The notes: generated from the letters alone by a model not told the origin. DNA of 64,000 nucleotides from Duganella sp. Root1480D1 (GCF_001427305.1 NZ_LMFZ01000007.1:89546-153545), one strand, 5' to 3'. Shown: positions 28,920-37,909, counted from the stretch's first letter. Made by a program: numbers and translations.

Positions 28920-29864
28920 ATGACTAAAACCGCGCTTGTCTGTGGCTCGCTGGCCATCGACATCATCATGCAGTACGAAGGCCGTTTCGGCGACACGCTG
29001 CTGGCAGACCAGCTGCACAAGGTCAACGTGTCCTTCCTGGTGCCGACCATGCGCACCGAGTTTGGCGGCTGCTCCGGCAATATTGCCTACTCGCTCAAGA
29101 TGCTGGGCGGCGACCCACGTATCGTCGGCGTGCTGGGCCAGGATTGCGCGGCCTACCTGGAACGCTTCCAGAAGCTCGGCATCTCGACCGACAATATCCT
29201 GATCAAAAAAGATGCCTACAACGCGCAGTGCTTTGTCACCGCCGATGCGGACCACAACCAGATCAACGCCTTCCACCCTGGCGCGATGTCCTTCGCGCAC
29301 GAGAACCCGATCGAGAAGGCCGGCCCGGCCCGCATCGCGATCATCTCGCCGGACGGCCACCTGGGCATGCTGCAGCACGCGGAAGACCTGGCGCGCCTGG
29401 GCGTCCCATTCATCTTCGATCCGGGCCAGCAAATGCCGATGTTCACCGCCGAACAACTGATCGGCTTCATTGAGCAGGCTACTTATGTAACCTGCAATGA
29501 CTATGAAATCGAGCTGCTGATGTCGCGCACCGGGCTGACTATTCCGGCGATCGCCGCCAAGCTGGAAGCGCTGATCGTGACGCGCGGCGAGAAGGGTTCG
29601 GAGATTTATACCCAGGGCAAGCGGATCGATATTCCTGCCGTGCTGGTCGATTCGTCGCTGGACCTGGATCCGACCGGTTGCGGCGATGCGTATCGCGCTG
29701 GTTTGCTGTTTGGCCTGGTCAACGACCTGGGATGGGAATCGACTGGCCGGCTGGCCAGCTTGCTGGGCGCGATCAAGATCGTCACCAAAGGGGCGCAGAA
29801 CCATGTGTTCACCCCTGCGGAGATTGCCGACAAATTTGAGGCGGCGTTCGGGTACCGTTTCTAA
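28920..29864 (+). CDS. PfkB-family carbohydrate/adenosine kinase
   Basis: This 314-residue ribokinase-fold protein begins MTKTALVCGSLAIDIIM and has the N-terminal GG switch EFGGCSGNIAYSLKMLGG and the PfkB signature 2 DPTGCGDAYRAGLLFG with the catalytic Asp. Closest by pattern to adenosine kinase-like members that end the acc operon of Burkholderiales. The sugar or nucleoside substrate cannot be decided here. It begins seven bases after the DUF3426 stop, and a class A palindrome follows its stop. Confidence 0.9.
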   Translation: MTKTALVCGSLAIDIIMQYEGRFGDTLLADQLHKVNVSFLVPTMRTEFGGCSGNIAYSLKMLGGDPRIVGVLGQDCAAYLERFQKLGISTDNILIKKDAYNAQCFVTADADHNQINAFHPGAMSFAHENPIEKAGPARIAIISPDGHLGMLQHAEDLARLGVPFIFDPGQQMPMFTAEQLIGFIEQATYVTCNDYEIELLMSRTGLTIPAIAAKLEALIVTRGEKGSEIYTQGKRIDIPAVLVDSSLDLDPTGCGDAYRAGLLFGLVNDLGWESTGRLASLLGAIKIVTKGAQNHVFTPAEIADKFEAAFGYRF

Positions 29865-29881
29865 ACCCGGCAATTCCGGGG

Positions 29882-29920
29882 AGTGTCTGACCCTTGGGTC
29901 AGACACTGATTGACCGGTTT
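29882..29920. repeat. Class A palindromic repeat copy
   Basis: Perfect 12-bp arms AGTGTCTGACCC (29882-29893) and GGGTCAGACACT (29896-29907) enclose TT. The following GATTGACCGGTTT resembles the inverted AAACCGGTAAACC flank of the other class A copies. It lies between the convergent PfkB kinase and DUF167 genes and overlaps the last codons of the latter. It may serve as a terminator for both genes, although no T-tract follows. Confidence 0.85.
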
Positions 29921-30204
29921 AAAAGCCGGCCAACATCGTCCAGCGTCACCCCAGTCACCTCAAGTAGTTTCTTCTTATTGGTCTGTCCATGCGTCAGCGT
30001 CACCGCGCTGCGCGACACCCCCAGGGCCCCGGCCAGCCACTTCACCAACGCCTCATTCGCCTTCCCTTCAATGGGTTGCGCGGCCAGCTTGATCTTCAAG
30101 GCATCGTCCAGCACCCCGACCACCTCGGTCTTTTTCGCATTCGGCTGGATCTGCACCGCCAGGCGCACGCCGCCCGGCAGTGGGGAGCACCACGAACGGC
30201 TCAT
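29899..30204 (-). CDS. DUF167 (YggU) family protein
   Basis: This 101-residue protein has the YggU/DUF167 core VQIQPNAKKTEVVGV, LKIKLAAQPIEGKANEALVKWLA and LTHGQTNKKKLLEV. Function of the family is unknown. It abuts yggT directly (TGA then ATG), a widespread pairing. The C-terminal codons and the TGA at 29899-29901 are inside a class A repeat, so the natural 3' end was probably replaced or extended when the repeat arrived; the conserved core is intact. Confidence 0.9.
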   Translation of the reverse strand: MSRSWCSPLPGGVRLAVQIQPNAKKTEVVGVLDDALKIKLAAQPIEGKANEALVKWLAGALGVSRSAVTLTHGQTNKKKLLEVTGVTLDDVGRLLNRSISV

Positions 30205-30732
30205 TCAGAATCCGAACAGCATGCCGACCAGCTTCTGGCAGATCAGCAGCAAGACCATCGCCACCATCACCGACAGGTCCAGGTTTCCGACCAGCGGCAC
30301 CACCTTGCGGATAGGCCTGAGCAGCGGCTCGTTGAGCGCGTGCACGAACGGCGCCAGCGGCGCGTGGGGATTGATCCAGCTAAAGATGACCTCGATGATC
30401 AGCAGCACCATGAAGCCAAACAGTATCCACATCAGGAATTGGTACAGGGCTTTTATCAGCACGAATTCCACCGACCGCCCAATCAGGAAGTCGATCGAGG
30501 TGGCCAGGATCACGATCAGGAAGGCCCCAATCAGGCTGGCCCAGTCATAGCCCCCCATGCCGGGGACGATGCGGCGCAGCGGGCGCACCAGCCAGTCCGA
30601 TAATTGAAAAGTAAACTGTGCCACCGACGAAGGCGGGCGGACGCGGATAGCCTGCATCCAGAAGCGCAGCAGCAGCACGCCGCCAAGGAGGCTCGCTACA
30701 ACATCGACGATCAACTTCAGAATATCAAACAC
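30205..30732 (-). CDS. YggT family membrane protein
   Basis: This 175-residue protein has two repeated YggT units, each with a hydrophobic helix pair and the pattern LLRFWMQAIRV...PLRRIVP and FSWINPHAP...PLLRPIRKVVP. Such proteins are linked to cell-shape or osmotic functions in other organisms, with no firm biochemical role. I start at the GTG at 30732 (VFDILKLIVD) with a GGAG site ahead; an upstream in-frame start would begin inside the terminator of the neighbouring gene. Confidence 0.9.
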   Translation of the reverse strand: MFDILKLIVDVVASLLGGVLLLRFWMQAIRVRPPSSVAQFTFQLSDWLVRPLRRIVPGMGGYDWASLIGAFLIVILATSIDFLIGRSVEFVLIKALYQFLMWILFGFMVLLIIEVIFSWINPHAPLAPFVHALNEPLLRPIRKVVPLVGNLDLSVMVAMVLLLICQKLVGMLFGF

Positions 30733-30747
30733 GAGTTCACTCCAAAT

Positions 30748-30782
30748 AAAAAAACCGCTGTGCGATTGTCTCACACAGCGGT
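30748..30782 (-). terminator. Intrinsic terminator of the H1-like gene
   Basis: A stem of ACCGCTGTG (30754-30762) with CACAGCGGT (30774-30782) is followed, on the minus strand, by about seven T residues. It is ~35 bp after the stop of the H1-like gene and just before the yggT start. Confidence 0.88.
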
Positions 30783-30815
30783 ATTTTCGCCATCCGGCAC
30801 CAAGCGTTTAAAGGC

Positions 30816-31826
30816 TTAGGCTGGACGGGTGCTGGTCGGGAACGGCCAGGCGGCTGCCGGGGCGATCACGGTTTTAGCTGCCGGAGCGGCGGCCGGAGCT
30901 GGAGCGGCTGCAGCAGCAGGTGCTGGTGCGGCGGCTGGCTTCACAGCTTCCTTCTTAGGAGCAGCTGGTTTCTTGGCAGCGGCCTTTTTAGGGGCAGCTG
31001 GTTTTGCAGCCGGAGCTGCAGCCGGTGCTACGGCTACTGGCGCAACAGCTGGCTTGGCTGCTGGCTTAGCCGAGGCTTTTTTTGGGGCGGCCTTTTTAGC
31101 TGCAGGCTTGGCAGCTGGTTTTGCGGCGGCTTTAGGAGCGGCTTTTTTAGCAGCTGGCTTGGCAGCAGCTTTCTTGGCAGCTGGCTTGGCAGCAGCTTTC
31201 TTGGCGGCTGGTTTTGCAGCAGCTTTAGGAGCGGCCTTCTTGGCAGCTGGCTTGGCAGCGGCTTTCTTGGCGGCTGGTTTAGCAGCAGCTTTCTTGGCGG
31301 CTGGTTTAGCAGCAGCTTTCTTGGCGGCTGGCTTGGCAGCGGCTTTCTTGGCGGCTGGCTTGGCAGCAGCTTTAGCTACGGTCTTTTTAGCTGCTGGTTT
31401 AGCTGCGGCTTTCTTGGCTGCTGGCTTAGCTGCGGCTTTCTTTGCTACTGGCTTAGCTGCTGCTTTTTTAGCGACGGCTTTTTTAGCTGCTGGTTTAGCT
31501 GCGGCTTTTTTAGCTGCTGGCTTAGCTGCTGCCTTGGCGACGGTTTTCTTCGCTGCTGGCTTAGCTGCTGCTTTCTTCGCTGCTGGTTTGGCAGCGGCTT
31601 TCTTCGCTACTGGCTTAGCTGCTGCTTTCTTGGCGGCTGGTTTTGCTGCTGGCTTGGCAGCGGCTTTCTTAGCTGCTGGTTTAGCGGCTGGCTTGGCAGC
31701 TGCTTTCTTGGCGGCTGGTTTAGCAGCTGGTTTAGCTGCGGCTTTAGCGGCCGGCTTAGCGGCAGCTTTCTTTGCTGGAGCAGCTGCTTTAGCGGCTGCT
31801 GGTTTCTTCTTAGCGGCGGTTGCCAT
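30816..31826 (-). CDS. Histone H1-like lysine/alanine-rich repeat protein
   Basis: This 336-residue protein is almost wholly built from Lys/Ala/Pro repeats of the form AAAKPAAK, ending in an Ala/Pro-rich tail (VIAPAAAWPFPTSTRPA). It resembles the C-terminal domain of eukaryotic H1, bacterial AlgP and HctB-like nucleoid proteins, which bind DNA through charge. Only the bias and repeat are evidence; there is no folded domain. A good GAAGGAG site precedes the ATG at 31826. Repeat number is likely to vary between strains. It has its own terminator. Confidence 0.85.
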   Translation of the reverse strand: MATAAKKKPAAAKAAAPAKKAAAKPAAKAAAKPAAKPAAKKAAAKPAAKPAAKKAAAKPAAKPAAKKAAAKPVAKKAAAKPAAKKAAAKPAAKKTVAKAAAKPAAKKAAAKPAAKKAVAKKAAAKPVAKKAAAKPAAKKAAAKPAAKKTVAKAAAKPAAKKAAAKPAAKKAAAKPAAKKAAAKPAAKKAAAKPAAKKAAPKAAAKPAAKKAAAKPAAKKAAAKPAAKKAAPKAAAKPAAKPAAKKAAPKKASAKPAAKPAVAPVAVAPAAAPAAKPAAPKKAAAKKPAAPKKEAVKPAAAPAPAAAAAPAPAAAPAAKTVIAPAAAWPFPTSTRPA

Positions 31827-32128
31827 TTTTAGTTCTCCTTCATCTGGGATGGGAAAAATTCACGCACAAATTTAAAACCCGTCCGGCCCTGCGCTGGACC
31901 AGGCGAATTATTCATCGGCACAAACAGGGTTGCGGTTTGCGCTAATGAATTCGGCACCCAGCTGAACTGCTGCACCTCCTCACAAGTGCAGCGCTTCAGC
32001 CATCGATTCCTGCGCCGGTGCTTGGCAGCGCAGGACTCAAATTCTTTGTCGCGACGATTGCGCGGGTGGGGCGTAAATTCAGCTCCTCGACCCCTCGTCG
32101 GGCCACGTGATACGACCAGCGTTCAAAG
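31827..32128. other. Upstream region of the H1-like gene
   Basis: These 302 bases carry the H1-like leader with its ribosome-binding site and a short stem (CTGCGC at 32010-32015 with GCGCAG at 32028-32033). I see no convincing gene or -35/-10 pair. A minus-strand terminator for something further upstream lies immediately beyond, at 32129-32167. Confidence 0.4.
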
Positions 32129-32167
32129 AAAAAACCGCCCGGCCTGATCGAGTGATCAGGAGAGCGG
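32129..32167 (-). terminator. Intrinsic terminator with no assigned gene
   Basis: CCTGATC (32143-32149) pairs with GATCAGG (32154-32160), flanked by CCGC/GCGG, and on the minus strand six T residues follow. The nearest minus-strand gene upstream (triple CheW) already has its own terminator at 32470-32514, so this one implies a separate transcript from within 32168-32469. Confidence 0.75.
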
Positions 32168-32469
32168 CTTTGCTGTCGTCGTGTGGTCTTTAAGCATACT
32201 TATGCGTTTTTGGTTCCCATTATTCTTCGATTTTTGCGGTAACAACACACTCAAAAAACAGTGCTTGCAAATTCACGCGATTTCAAGTTCGCAAAGTACA
32301 CGAAAGCTTGTCGATGCGCAACCAGCACGAATGATTTTCTTCTTCTTTTTTTGCGTCGATCTGCGAGTTCGCGCACATTGAAACGCGCTTCGCGAGCCGC
32401 CCGCGCGCTTCGGTCGGCTATCGCGCTGTCGCGCACCTTCGCATAACGCCTTTAGGTAAAGGCTGTATG
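32168..32469 (-). ncRNA. Candidate small transcript between two terminators
   Basis: This 302-base interval lies between two minus-strand terminators and carries no conserved gene. The left half is AT-rich and unlike the flanking coding DNA; the right half (32380-32450) is a run of short GC-rich imperfect repeats around GCGC. A minus-strand reading frame starting at a GTG at 32436 could encode 61 residues with a KKRRRKS core and end at 32251, but it has no convincing ribosome-binding site. A small RNA or small basic protein is possible. Confidence 0.3.
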
Positions 32470-32514
32470 AAAAATGAAGCGCCCCGGCCCGCGCTTTCGC
32501 GCGAGACCGGGGCG
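32470..32514 (-). terminator. Terminator of the chemosensory pair
   Basis: CGCCCCGG (32480-32487) pairs with CCGGGGCG (32507-32514) with an inner CGCG stem; on the minus strand the stem is followed by CTTCATTTTT. It is 38 bp after the stop of the triple-CheW gene. Confidence 0.78.
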
Positions 32515-32551
32515 GCTGATGGCGGCGTTTGAAATTTTTTTTTCGTCGCGA

Positions 32552-34072
32552 TTACGCGACATGCAAAATTCGCTTCATCACGCGTTCGAGATCGAGCAAA
32601 CAGGTGCTGTGCGTGCTTCCATCTGTTTGCGGAAGCTCCACCACCTCATGCGATTCGGCCGACAAGCCTTGCGCCGTCACCGAGGTCTTCATCAGCGAGG
32701 GCGCGGCGAAACGCTTGCCGTCATCGACAGTGACGATGTCGGCCACCGCGTCGACCAGCAGGCCGTAACGCCCTTCCTCGCGCTCGATGACGAGCACCTT
32801 GCCCGTGCCTTCGCCTGCTTCCATGCCGTACAGGCGGCGCAAATCGACCAGGCTGATGAGCTCTTGGCGCAGGTTCAGCACGCCACACAGGTAGTCCGGC
32901 ATGCCGGGCGGATGGCTGATGTCGCCCGCGTGCTCGATGATTTCGCGCACTTGCTTCAACTCCAGCGCAAACAGTTCAGCGACCCGGAAGCTCAGGTAGA
33001 CCGTGCGGCCGGTGCGCTGGCTGGCCGCCTTGGCTTGCGCCGAGGTTTGAGCCGAGGTTTGAGCCTGATACAGCTGGCGGTGGCCCAGGTCCATCTCGCC
33101 GATCTCGCTGCGCGAGAAGATGCCTTCATGGTCCAGCAGGATCACATCCGCCTCTCCAGCCCGCGCTACGCAACCGGCAAACATGGCACTGCGTTCTTTG
33201 CTCAGCAAAGGGATGGGCAGTACTTCATCGCTGGTGAAATGCAGGATGCTTTCCACCTCGTCGACCAGGAATCCGAGCGTTGCCTCGCCGATGCGGGCGA
33301 CCAGGATGCGCTGGCCGGCCTGGGCTTGCACCGGCTGGCCGCCGGCCAGCGCGGCAAAGTCCACCACCGGCACCTGCAAGCCGCGGAACTGCATGCGGCC
33401 GCGGCACAGGGGACCGGCCAGGATCGATTCGGCCAGCTCGGGCACGCGGACGATCTCCTGGATCGCCTTCATCTCCATCGCAAAGCGGGCACCGGATGCG
33501 CGAAAGCTGATTGCGTGGCGGCGCTCGCCGGCTACACGCAGCTGGCGCCGCATTTCGGCGCCGCTGGCGCGCATCGATTGCACTTGCGGCACGTTCTCGA
33601 TCTGCACCAGGCGGTCGACGTCGAGCACTTGCACCAGTCGCTTGCCTTCCTCCAGCAAGATGGTGCCGGCTACTACCCCTTGTGTCGAACCCTCTGCATA
33701 ACGCAACCGGCTGCGTTGTTCGGGCCGCACGCGCAGGATTTCGCCGGTTGCGTGAACCAGCAAACCGACCTGCACTTCCTGGTAGTCGATGATGGCGATC
33801 TTGTTCGACGCTTCGGCCGCCGGCGCCGCCGGGTCGAACAGGCGCCCCAGGTTCACCACCGGAATCACGCTGCCGCGCAAGGTGAACATGCCTTCCAGGT
33901 ACGGCGGGGCAAGCGGCAGGCAGGTCATGGGTGCAGGGAAGTTAACCACCTCCCGGATGCACAGGGCGGGCAGCGCGAACTCGTCCCCGTCCAGCATGAA
34001 GGAGCCGAAAAGTTCGACCGTTGCCCCGGCGTTCGCCTGCGGCGACGCCGGCACCACACGCAAGGCTTCCAT
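32552..34072 (-). CDS. Triple-CheW-domain coupling protein
   Basis: This 506-residue protein has three CheW-like domains, at ~18-158, ~184-320 and ~356-502, each with the LRG/V-P-V-V-N/D-L or L-I-S-L-V-D-L strand signature. Proteins with several CheW domains act as scaffolds linking receptors to CheA-type kinases. A Gln/Ala/Thr-rich linker (AQTSAQTSAQAKAA) joins domains 2 and 3 and comes from a short tandem DNA duplication. It begins three bases after the chemoreceptor stop, so the two are cotranscribed. No CheA is nearby; it may use ChpA or a distant kinase. Confidence 0.92.
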   Translation of the reverse strand: MEALRVVPASPQANAGATVELFGSFMLDGDEFALPALCIREVVNFPAPMTCLPLAPPYLEGMFTLRGSVIPVVNLGRLFDPAAPAAEASNKIAIIDYQEVQVGLLVHATGEILRVRPEQRSRLRYAEGSTQGVVAGTILLEEGKRLVQVLDVDRLVQIENVPQVQSMRASGAEMRRQLRVAGERRHAISFRASGARFAMEMKAIQEIVRVPELAESILAGPLCRGRMQFRGLQVPVVDFAALAGGQPVQAQAGQRILVARIGEATLGFLVDEVESILHFTSDEVLPIPLLSKERSAMFAGCVARAGEADVILLDHEGIFSRSEIGEMDLGHRQLYQAQTSAQTSAQAKAASQRTGRTVYLSFRVAELFALELKQVREIIEHAGDISHPPGMPDYLCGVLNLRQELISLVDLRRLYGMEAGEGTGKVLVIEREEGRYGLLVDAVADIVTVDDGKRFAAPSLMKTSVTAQGLSAESHEVVELPQTDGSTHSTCLLDLERVMKRILHVA

Positions 34073-34075
34073 GGC

Positions 34076-35776
34076 TTACACCACGAAACCGGCGACCAGC
34101 TTGTTCAGTTCCCCGGCGCGCGCGTTCAGGCTGGCAGTCGACGAGGCAATGCTGTCGCAGCTGCCGGCCGACTGCTCGGCTGCTTCGGCGATATGGTTGA
34201 TGGCCACGCTCACCTCGCGCGCCGACAGCAGCTGCTCCCGGGCCTCATGCGAGATCTCGGCAATCGCTTCGCTGGTTTTGCCGACGCCCTTTACGATGCG
34301 GTCGAAGGCGTCGCTGGCCTGGTGCGAGATGGCCGTGCCGGTATTCACGCGCTTGACCGACTCGCTGATCAGCTTGGAAATCTCCTTGGTCGCCTGCGAG
34401 GAACGCTCGGCCAGCTTGCGCACCTCGTCCGCCACCACCGAGAAGCCCAGGCCATGTTCGCCGGCGCGGGCCGCCTCGATGGCCGCGTTGAAGGCCAGCA
34501 TATTGGTCTGATTGGCAATATCGCTGATCACCTTCACGATTTCGCCGATGTCTTCCGAAGAACGGTTGATCAGGTCCATCGCTTCGATCGAACGCGCCAC
34601 TGCCTTGGCGCCCGCCTCGGCTTCGTCCTGGGTGGACCTGGCCAGCTCATTGGCATGGCCGGTACTGGTGGCAATCGCATCGATCGAGCGGGTCAGGCCA
34701 TCGACCGTGGCATTCATTTCCTCCACCGTGGCGCCCAGCTCCTGCGAGCCGCCGGCCACCACGCCGGCGCGGTTGGCGATCTCCCCGGCATCGTCGGCAA
34801 AGGCGGTGGCCGACATCACCACCTGCCCGATCACACCGCGCAAGTCTCCCATCATCTTGCCGATACCGGCGCCCAGCTGGTCGAGCGCCTCCTCGCCGGC
34901 CAGTGGCACTTCAGCCGTCAGGTCGCCTTTTGCCGCGCGCGCCACCGCATCGAGCAGGCGCTCGATCTTGGCGGCATCGCTGGCGGCCTTGTCCTTGATG
35001 CCCTGCTCCATCAGCACCTGCTCGGTGATGTCGCTGGCGAACTTGACGATTTTGAAAGGCGTGCCGTTCATGTCGAGGATCGGGTTATAGGTGGCCTGGA
35101 TCCAGATCGTCTTACCGCCATTGCCGACGCGCTTGTAGCGGCCGCCGTCGAACTCGCCGCGGTTCAGTTTTTGCCAGAAGCGCTTGTAGTCGACGCTGGA
35201 GGCGTAGTCGCTTTCGCAGAACATGCGGTGGTGTTCGCCCTTGATGTCTTCCAGCGTATAACCCATCGCATCGAGGAAGTTGCCGTTCGCGGTCAGCACG
35301 TGGCCGCCCATGTCGAACTCAATCACAGCCTGTGCCTTGTCCATGGCGCTGACCTTGCCTTCGTACTCCGCGTTGCGCAGTTTGGTGGCCGTGATGTCGG
35401 TGGCGAACTTGATTACTTTATAAGGCTTGCCGTCTGCATCGAACACCGGGTTATAGGATGCATTGATCCAGATCTCGCGCCCGCCTTTGCCGAATCGCTT
35501 GTACTCGCCGTGCTCGAAGTGGCCGCCGCGCAGGCGTTCCCAGAATTGCCTGTAGGCGTCGCTGGCGGCAAAGGCACCGTCGCAGAACATCGAATGATGG
35601 CGGCCCTGCACTTCATCCAGCGTATAGCCGACCGCACGCAGGAAGTTGTCGTTGGCGTGCAGGATGGTGCCATCGAGCTGGAATTCGATGACGGCCTGGA
35701 CGCGATTCAGCGCGGCGTTGATGGCCTGCAGTTCGACTTCTTGCAGCTGGCTTTCCTGGATGACTGGGCTGTTCAT
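34076..35776 (-). CDS. Soluble double-PAS chemoreceptor (BdlA-like)
   Basis: This 566-residue protein has PAS domains at ~22-132 and ~145-255 with PAC-type ends ([16 protein letters not shown]), a HAMP-like segment at ~268-325 and an MCP signalling domain with the tip [23 protein letters not shown] hairpin. No membrane helix is present, so it is cytoplasmic. The layout matches Pseudomonas BdlA (biofilm dispersion) and Aer-type redox sensors; the ligand is unknown. The ATG at 35776 has an AGGAG site. There is no C-terminal NWETF-type methylation-enzyme tether. Confidence 0.92.
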   Translation of the reverse strand: MNSPVIQESQLQEVELQAINAALNRVQAVIEFQLDGTILHANDNFLRAVGYTLDEVQGRHHSMFCDGAFAASDAYRQFWERLRGGHFEHGEYKRFGKGGREIWINASYNPVFDADGKPYKVIKFATDITATKLRNAEYEGKVSAMDKAQAVIEFDMGGHVLTANGNFLDAMGYTLEDIKGEHHRMFCESDYASSVDYKRFWQKLNRGEFDGGRYKRVGNGGKTIWIQATYNPILDMNGTPFKIVKFASDITEQVLMEQGIKDKAASDAAKIERLLDAVARAAKGDLTAEVPLAGEEALDQLGAGIGKMMGDLRGVIGQVVMSATAFADDAGEIANRAGVVAGGSQELGATVEEMNATVDGLTRSIDAIATSTGHANELARSTQDEAEAGAKAVARSIEAMDLINRSSEDIGEIVKVISDIANQTNMLAFNAAIEAARAGEHGLGFSVVADEVRKLAERSSQATKEISKLISESVKRVNTGTAISHQASDAFDRIVKGVGKTSEAIAEISHEAREQLLSAREVSVAINHIAEAAEQSAGSCDSIASSTASLNARAGELNKLVAGFVV

Positions 35777-35881
35777 TTTGGGTGAGCTCCTGAAGGGGAT
35801 TGTTGCCACTGAGAATTTTCAGTATAGGCAGCGCCCTGCGCGGTAAACTCACCCTTTGTAACCGTTGTCGCCCCACAACGA

Positions 35882-35916
35882 ACAACGCCCGGCGTACCGG
35901 GCGTTGTCTGTTTTTT
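35882..35916 (+). terminator. Strong hairpin with T-tract beyond tctA
   Basis: ACAACGCCCGG (35882-35892) and CCGGGCGTTGT (35897-35907) form an 11-bp stem with loop CGTA, and the plus strand continues with CTG then six T. The flanking genes are both on the minus strand, so the T-tract faces the wrong way for them; on the minus strand the stem alone would follow the tctA stop. It might stop antisense transcription into tctA. Confidence 0.6.
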
Positions 35917-37417
35917 ACTCCTCGTGGAAGGCCTCTTCCCTCTTCTTGCGCAAGGACGGCGACAACACCACCGCCAGCGCCAGACCGGCCAGCACCAGCA
36001 GAGTGGCACTGATCGGACGGTTGATGAATACCATCGGGTCGCCATGCGACAGCGTCATGGCGCGGCGCAGGTACTCTTCCAGCATCGGCCCGATGATAAA
36101 GCCGAGCAGCATCGGCGCCGGTTCGGCATCGAGCTTGGCGCAGATATAGCCGAACACGCCGAACAAGGCCATCAGCCAGACATCGAACTGGGCGTTATTC
36201 AGGCTGAACACGCCAATCGCGCAGAACAGCAGGATGGCCGGGAACAGGCGGTGGTAAGGCACGGTGATCATCTTCACCCACAGGCCGATCATCGGCAGGT
36301 TGAGCACCACCAGGAACAGGTTGCCGAACCACATCGATACGATCAGGCCCCAGAACAGATCCGGCTTCTCCGTCATCACCGCCGGCCCCGGGGTGATGCC
36401 CTGGATGATCATGGCGCCGATCATCAGGGCCATCACGGGGTTGGACGGGATGCCCAGCGTCAGCATCGGGATGAAAGACGTCTGGGCGCCGGCATTGTTG
36501 GCCGATTCCGGCGCCGCCACGCCTTCGATGGCGCCCTTGCCGAACTCTTTGGCGTTGGGCGACACCTTCTTCTCCAGCGAGTAGGAAGCGAAGGAAGCCA
36601 GCATCGCGCCGCCGCCCGGCAGGATGCCCAGCGCCGAGCCGAGGAAGGTGCCGCGCAGAACCGGCGCCAGGATGCGCTTGAAGTCAGCCTTGTCGAGCAT
36701 CAGGCCCTTCACCTTGTCCATCAGGATATGGCGCTCCTCGTCGTGCTCCAGGTTGCGCACGATCTCGCCGATGCCGAACATGCCCATCGCCACGATCACG
36801 AACGAAATGCCTTCAGCCAGCTCCGGCATATCGTAGGTATAGCGCTGCTGGCCCGAATTGACGTCGGTGCCGATCATGCCCAGCAGCAGGCCCAGGATCA
36901 CCATGCCGATCGCGTTCAGCAAGGAACCGCTGGCCAGCACCACGGCTGCCACCAGGCCCAGCACCATCAGCGAGAAGTAGTCGGCCGGGCCGAACTTCAG
37001 CGCCAGGTCGGCCAGCGGCGGCGCAAAGCACGCCACCACCACGGTTGCCACCGTGCCGGCAAAGAAGGAGCCCAGGGCCGCCGTCGCCAGCGCCTTGCCG
37101 GCCTGGCCCTTGCGCGCCATCTGGTAACCGTCGATGGCGGTCACCACCGAGGATGATTCGCCCGGCAGGTTGACCAGGATCGCCGTGGTGGAGCCGCCAT
37201 ACTGCGCGCCGTAATAGATACCGGCCAGCATGATCAGCGCCGCCACCGGCGGCAGGCCGAAGGTGGCCGGCAGCAGCATGGCGATGGTGGCGATCGGGCC
37301 CAGGCCCGGCAGCACGCCCACTGCGGTGCCGATAAAGACGCCGATCAGGCAGTACGCCAGGTTGGTCAGGGTGAAGGCGGTTTCAAAGCCCAGACCCAGG
37401 TTGCTCAGGATTTCCAT
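35915..37417 (-). CDS. tctA: Tripartite tricarboxylate transporter large membrane subunit
   Basis: TctA is the 12-helix permease subunit of TTT transporters. The 500-residue protein has the family blocks GVLPGLGPIATIAMLLP, GIYYGAQYGGSTTAILVNLPGESSSVVT and the second-half repeat GILPGGGAMLASFASYSLEKK, and the length is typical. It is the last gene of tctC-tctB-tctA. The substrate is unknown; TTT systems take up citrate and other carboxylates or aromatic acids. Confidence 0.95.
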   Translation of the reverse strand: MEILSNLGLGFETAFTLTNLAYCLIGVFIGTAVGVLPGLGPIATIAMLLPATFGLPPVAALIMLAGIYYGAQYGGSTTAILVNLPGESSSVVTAIDGYQMARKGQAGKALATAALGSFFAGTVATVVVACFAPPLADLALKFGPADYFSLMVLGLVAAVVLASGSLLNAIGMVILGLLLGMIGTDVNSGQQRYTYDMPELAEGISFVIVAMGMFGIGEIVRNLEHDEERHILMDKVKGLMLDKADFKRILAPVLRGTFLGSALGILPGGGAMLASFASYSLEKKVSPNAKEFGKGAIEGVAAPESANNAGAQTSFIPMLTLGIPSNPVMALMIGAMIIQGITPGPAVMTEKPDLFWGLIVSMWFGNLFLVVLNLPMIGLWVKMITVPYHRLFPAILLFCAIGVFSLNNAQFDVWLMALFGVFGYICAKLDAEPAPMLLGFIIGPMLEEYLRRAMTLSHGDPMVFINRPISATLLVLAGLALAVVLSPSLRKKREEAFHEE

Positions 37418-37426
37418 GCGTTCCCC

Positions 37427-37888
37427 TTAGAAACCAAGCCAGGGACCGAGCGCAGGGATCGGCAGGCCAAGCAGTTTAATGAACAGCACGTAGGCAAACA
37501 CTGCCAGGCCGGCGGCCAGCAGCGCTGCTTCATGCCAGCGGAACTTGGGACTGGCATACGCGCTGACCGGCACCAGCACGACGGCAGCCGGCACCAGGCC
37601 GGCGCCGCGCATACACACCCCAAACAGCACCACGGCCAGCGTGACCAGGGCCAGCGGCTTGAGGTGCAGCTTCTCCATCGCTTCGCCGTGGCGGATGAAG
37701 GAACGCACCACGCCGACGGCGCCGATCAGGGCCAGCAGGACGCCCAGCACGACCGGAAAGAAGGCCGGCCCCATGCGGAAGGAAGTTCCCATGTTCAGGT
37801 CGCCGCGCGTGAACACGGCGCCAAGTCCAATGGCGATAAAGATCACCCCGATCCAGAAATCCTTCGGGTGACGGATTGCGGAAGACAT
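37427..37888 (-). CDS. tctB: Tripartite tricarboxylate transporter small membrane subunit
   Basis: This 153-residue protein has four predicted membrane helices with the family features SFRMGPAFFPVVLGVLLALIG, as in TctB, the small subunit of TTT transporters. It lies between tctC and tctA with gaps of 21 and 9 bp. Confidence 0.92.
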   Translation of the reverse strand: MSSAIRHPKDFWIGVIFIAIGLGAVFTRGDLNMGTSFRMGPAFFPVVLGVLLALIGAVGVVRSFIRHGEAMEKLHLKPLALVTLAVVLFGVCMRGAGLVPAAVVLVPVSAYASPKFRWHEAALLAAGLAVFAYVLFIKLLGLPIPALGPWLGF

Positions 37889-37909
37889 CAGCTACTCCTT
37901 GGCCGGCGC

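Noticed and set aside
30829..31875. Alanine/glycine/leucine-rich plus-strand frame over the H1-like gene
   Set aside because: It is the reverse complement of the Lys/Ala repeats; composition alone creates the open frame.
31827..32551. tRNA or CRISPR in the large intergenic region
   Set aside because: No cloverleaf with acceptor, anticodon and T arms, and no regularly spaced direct repeats were found.
32474..35785. 1103-codon plus-strand open frame opposite the chemosensory pair
   Set aside because: No domain, biased composition, and it covers two well-supported minus-strand genes.
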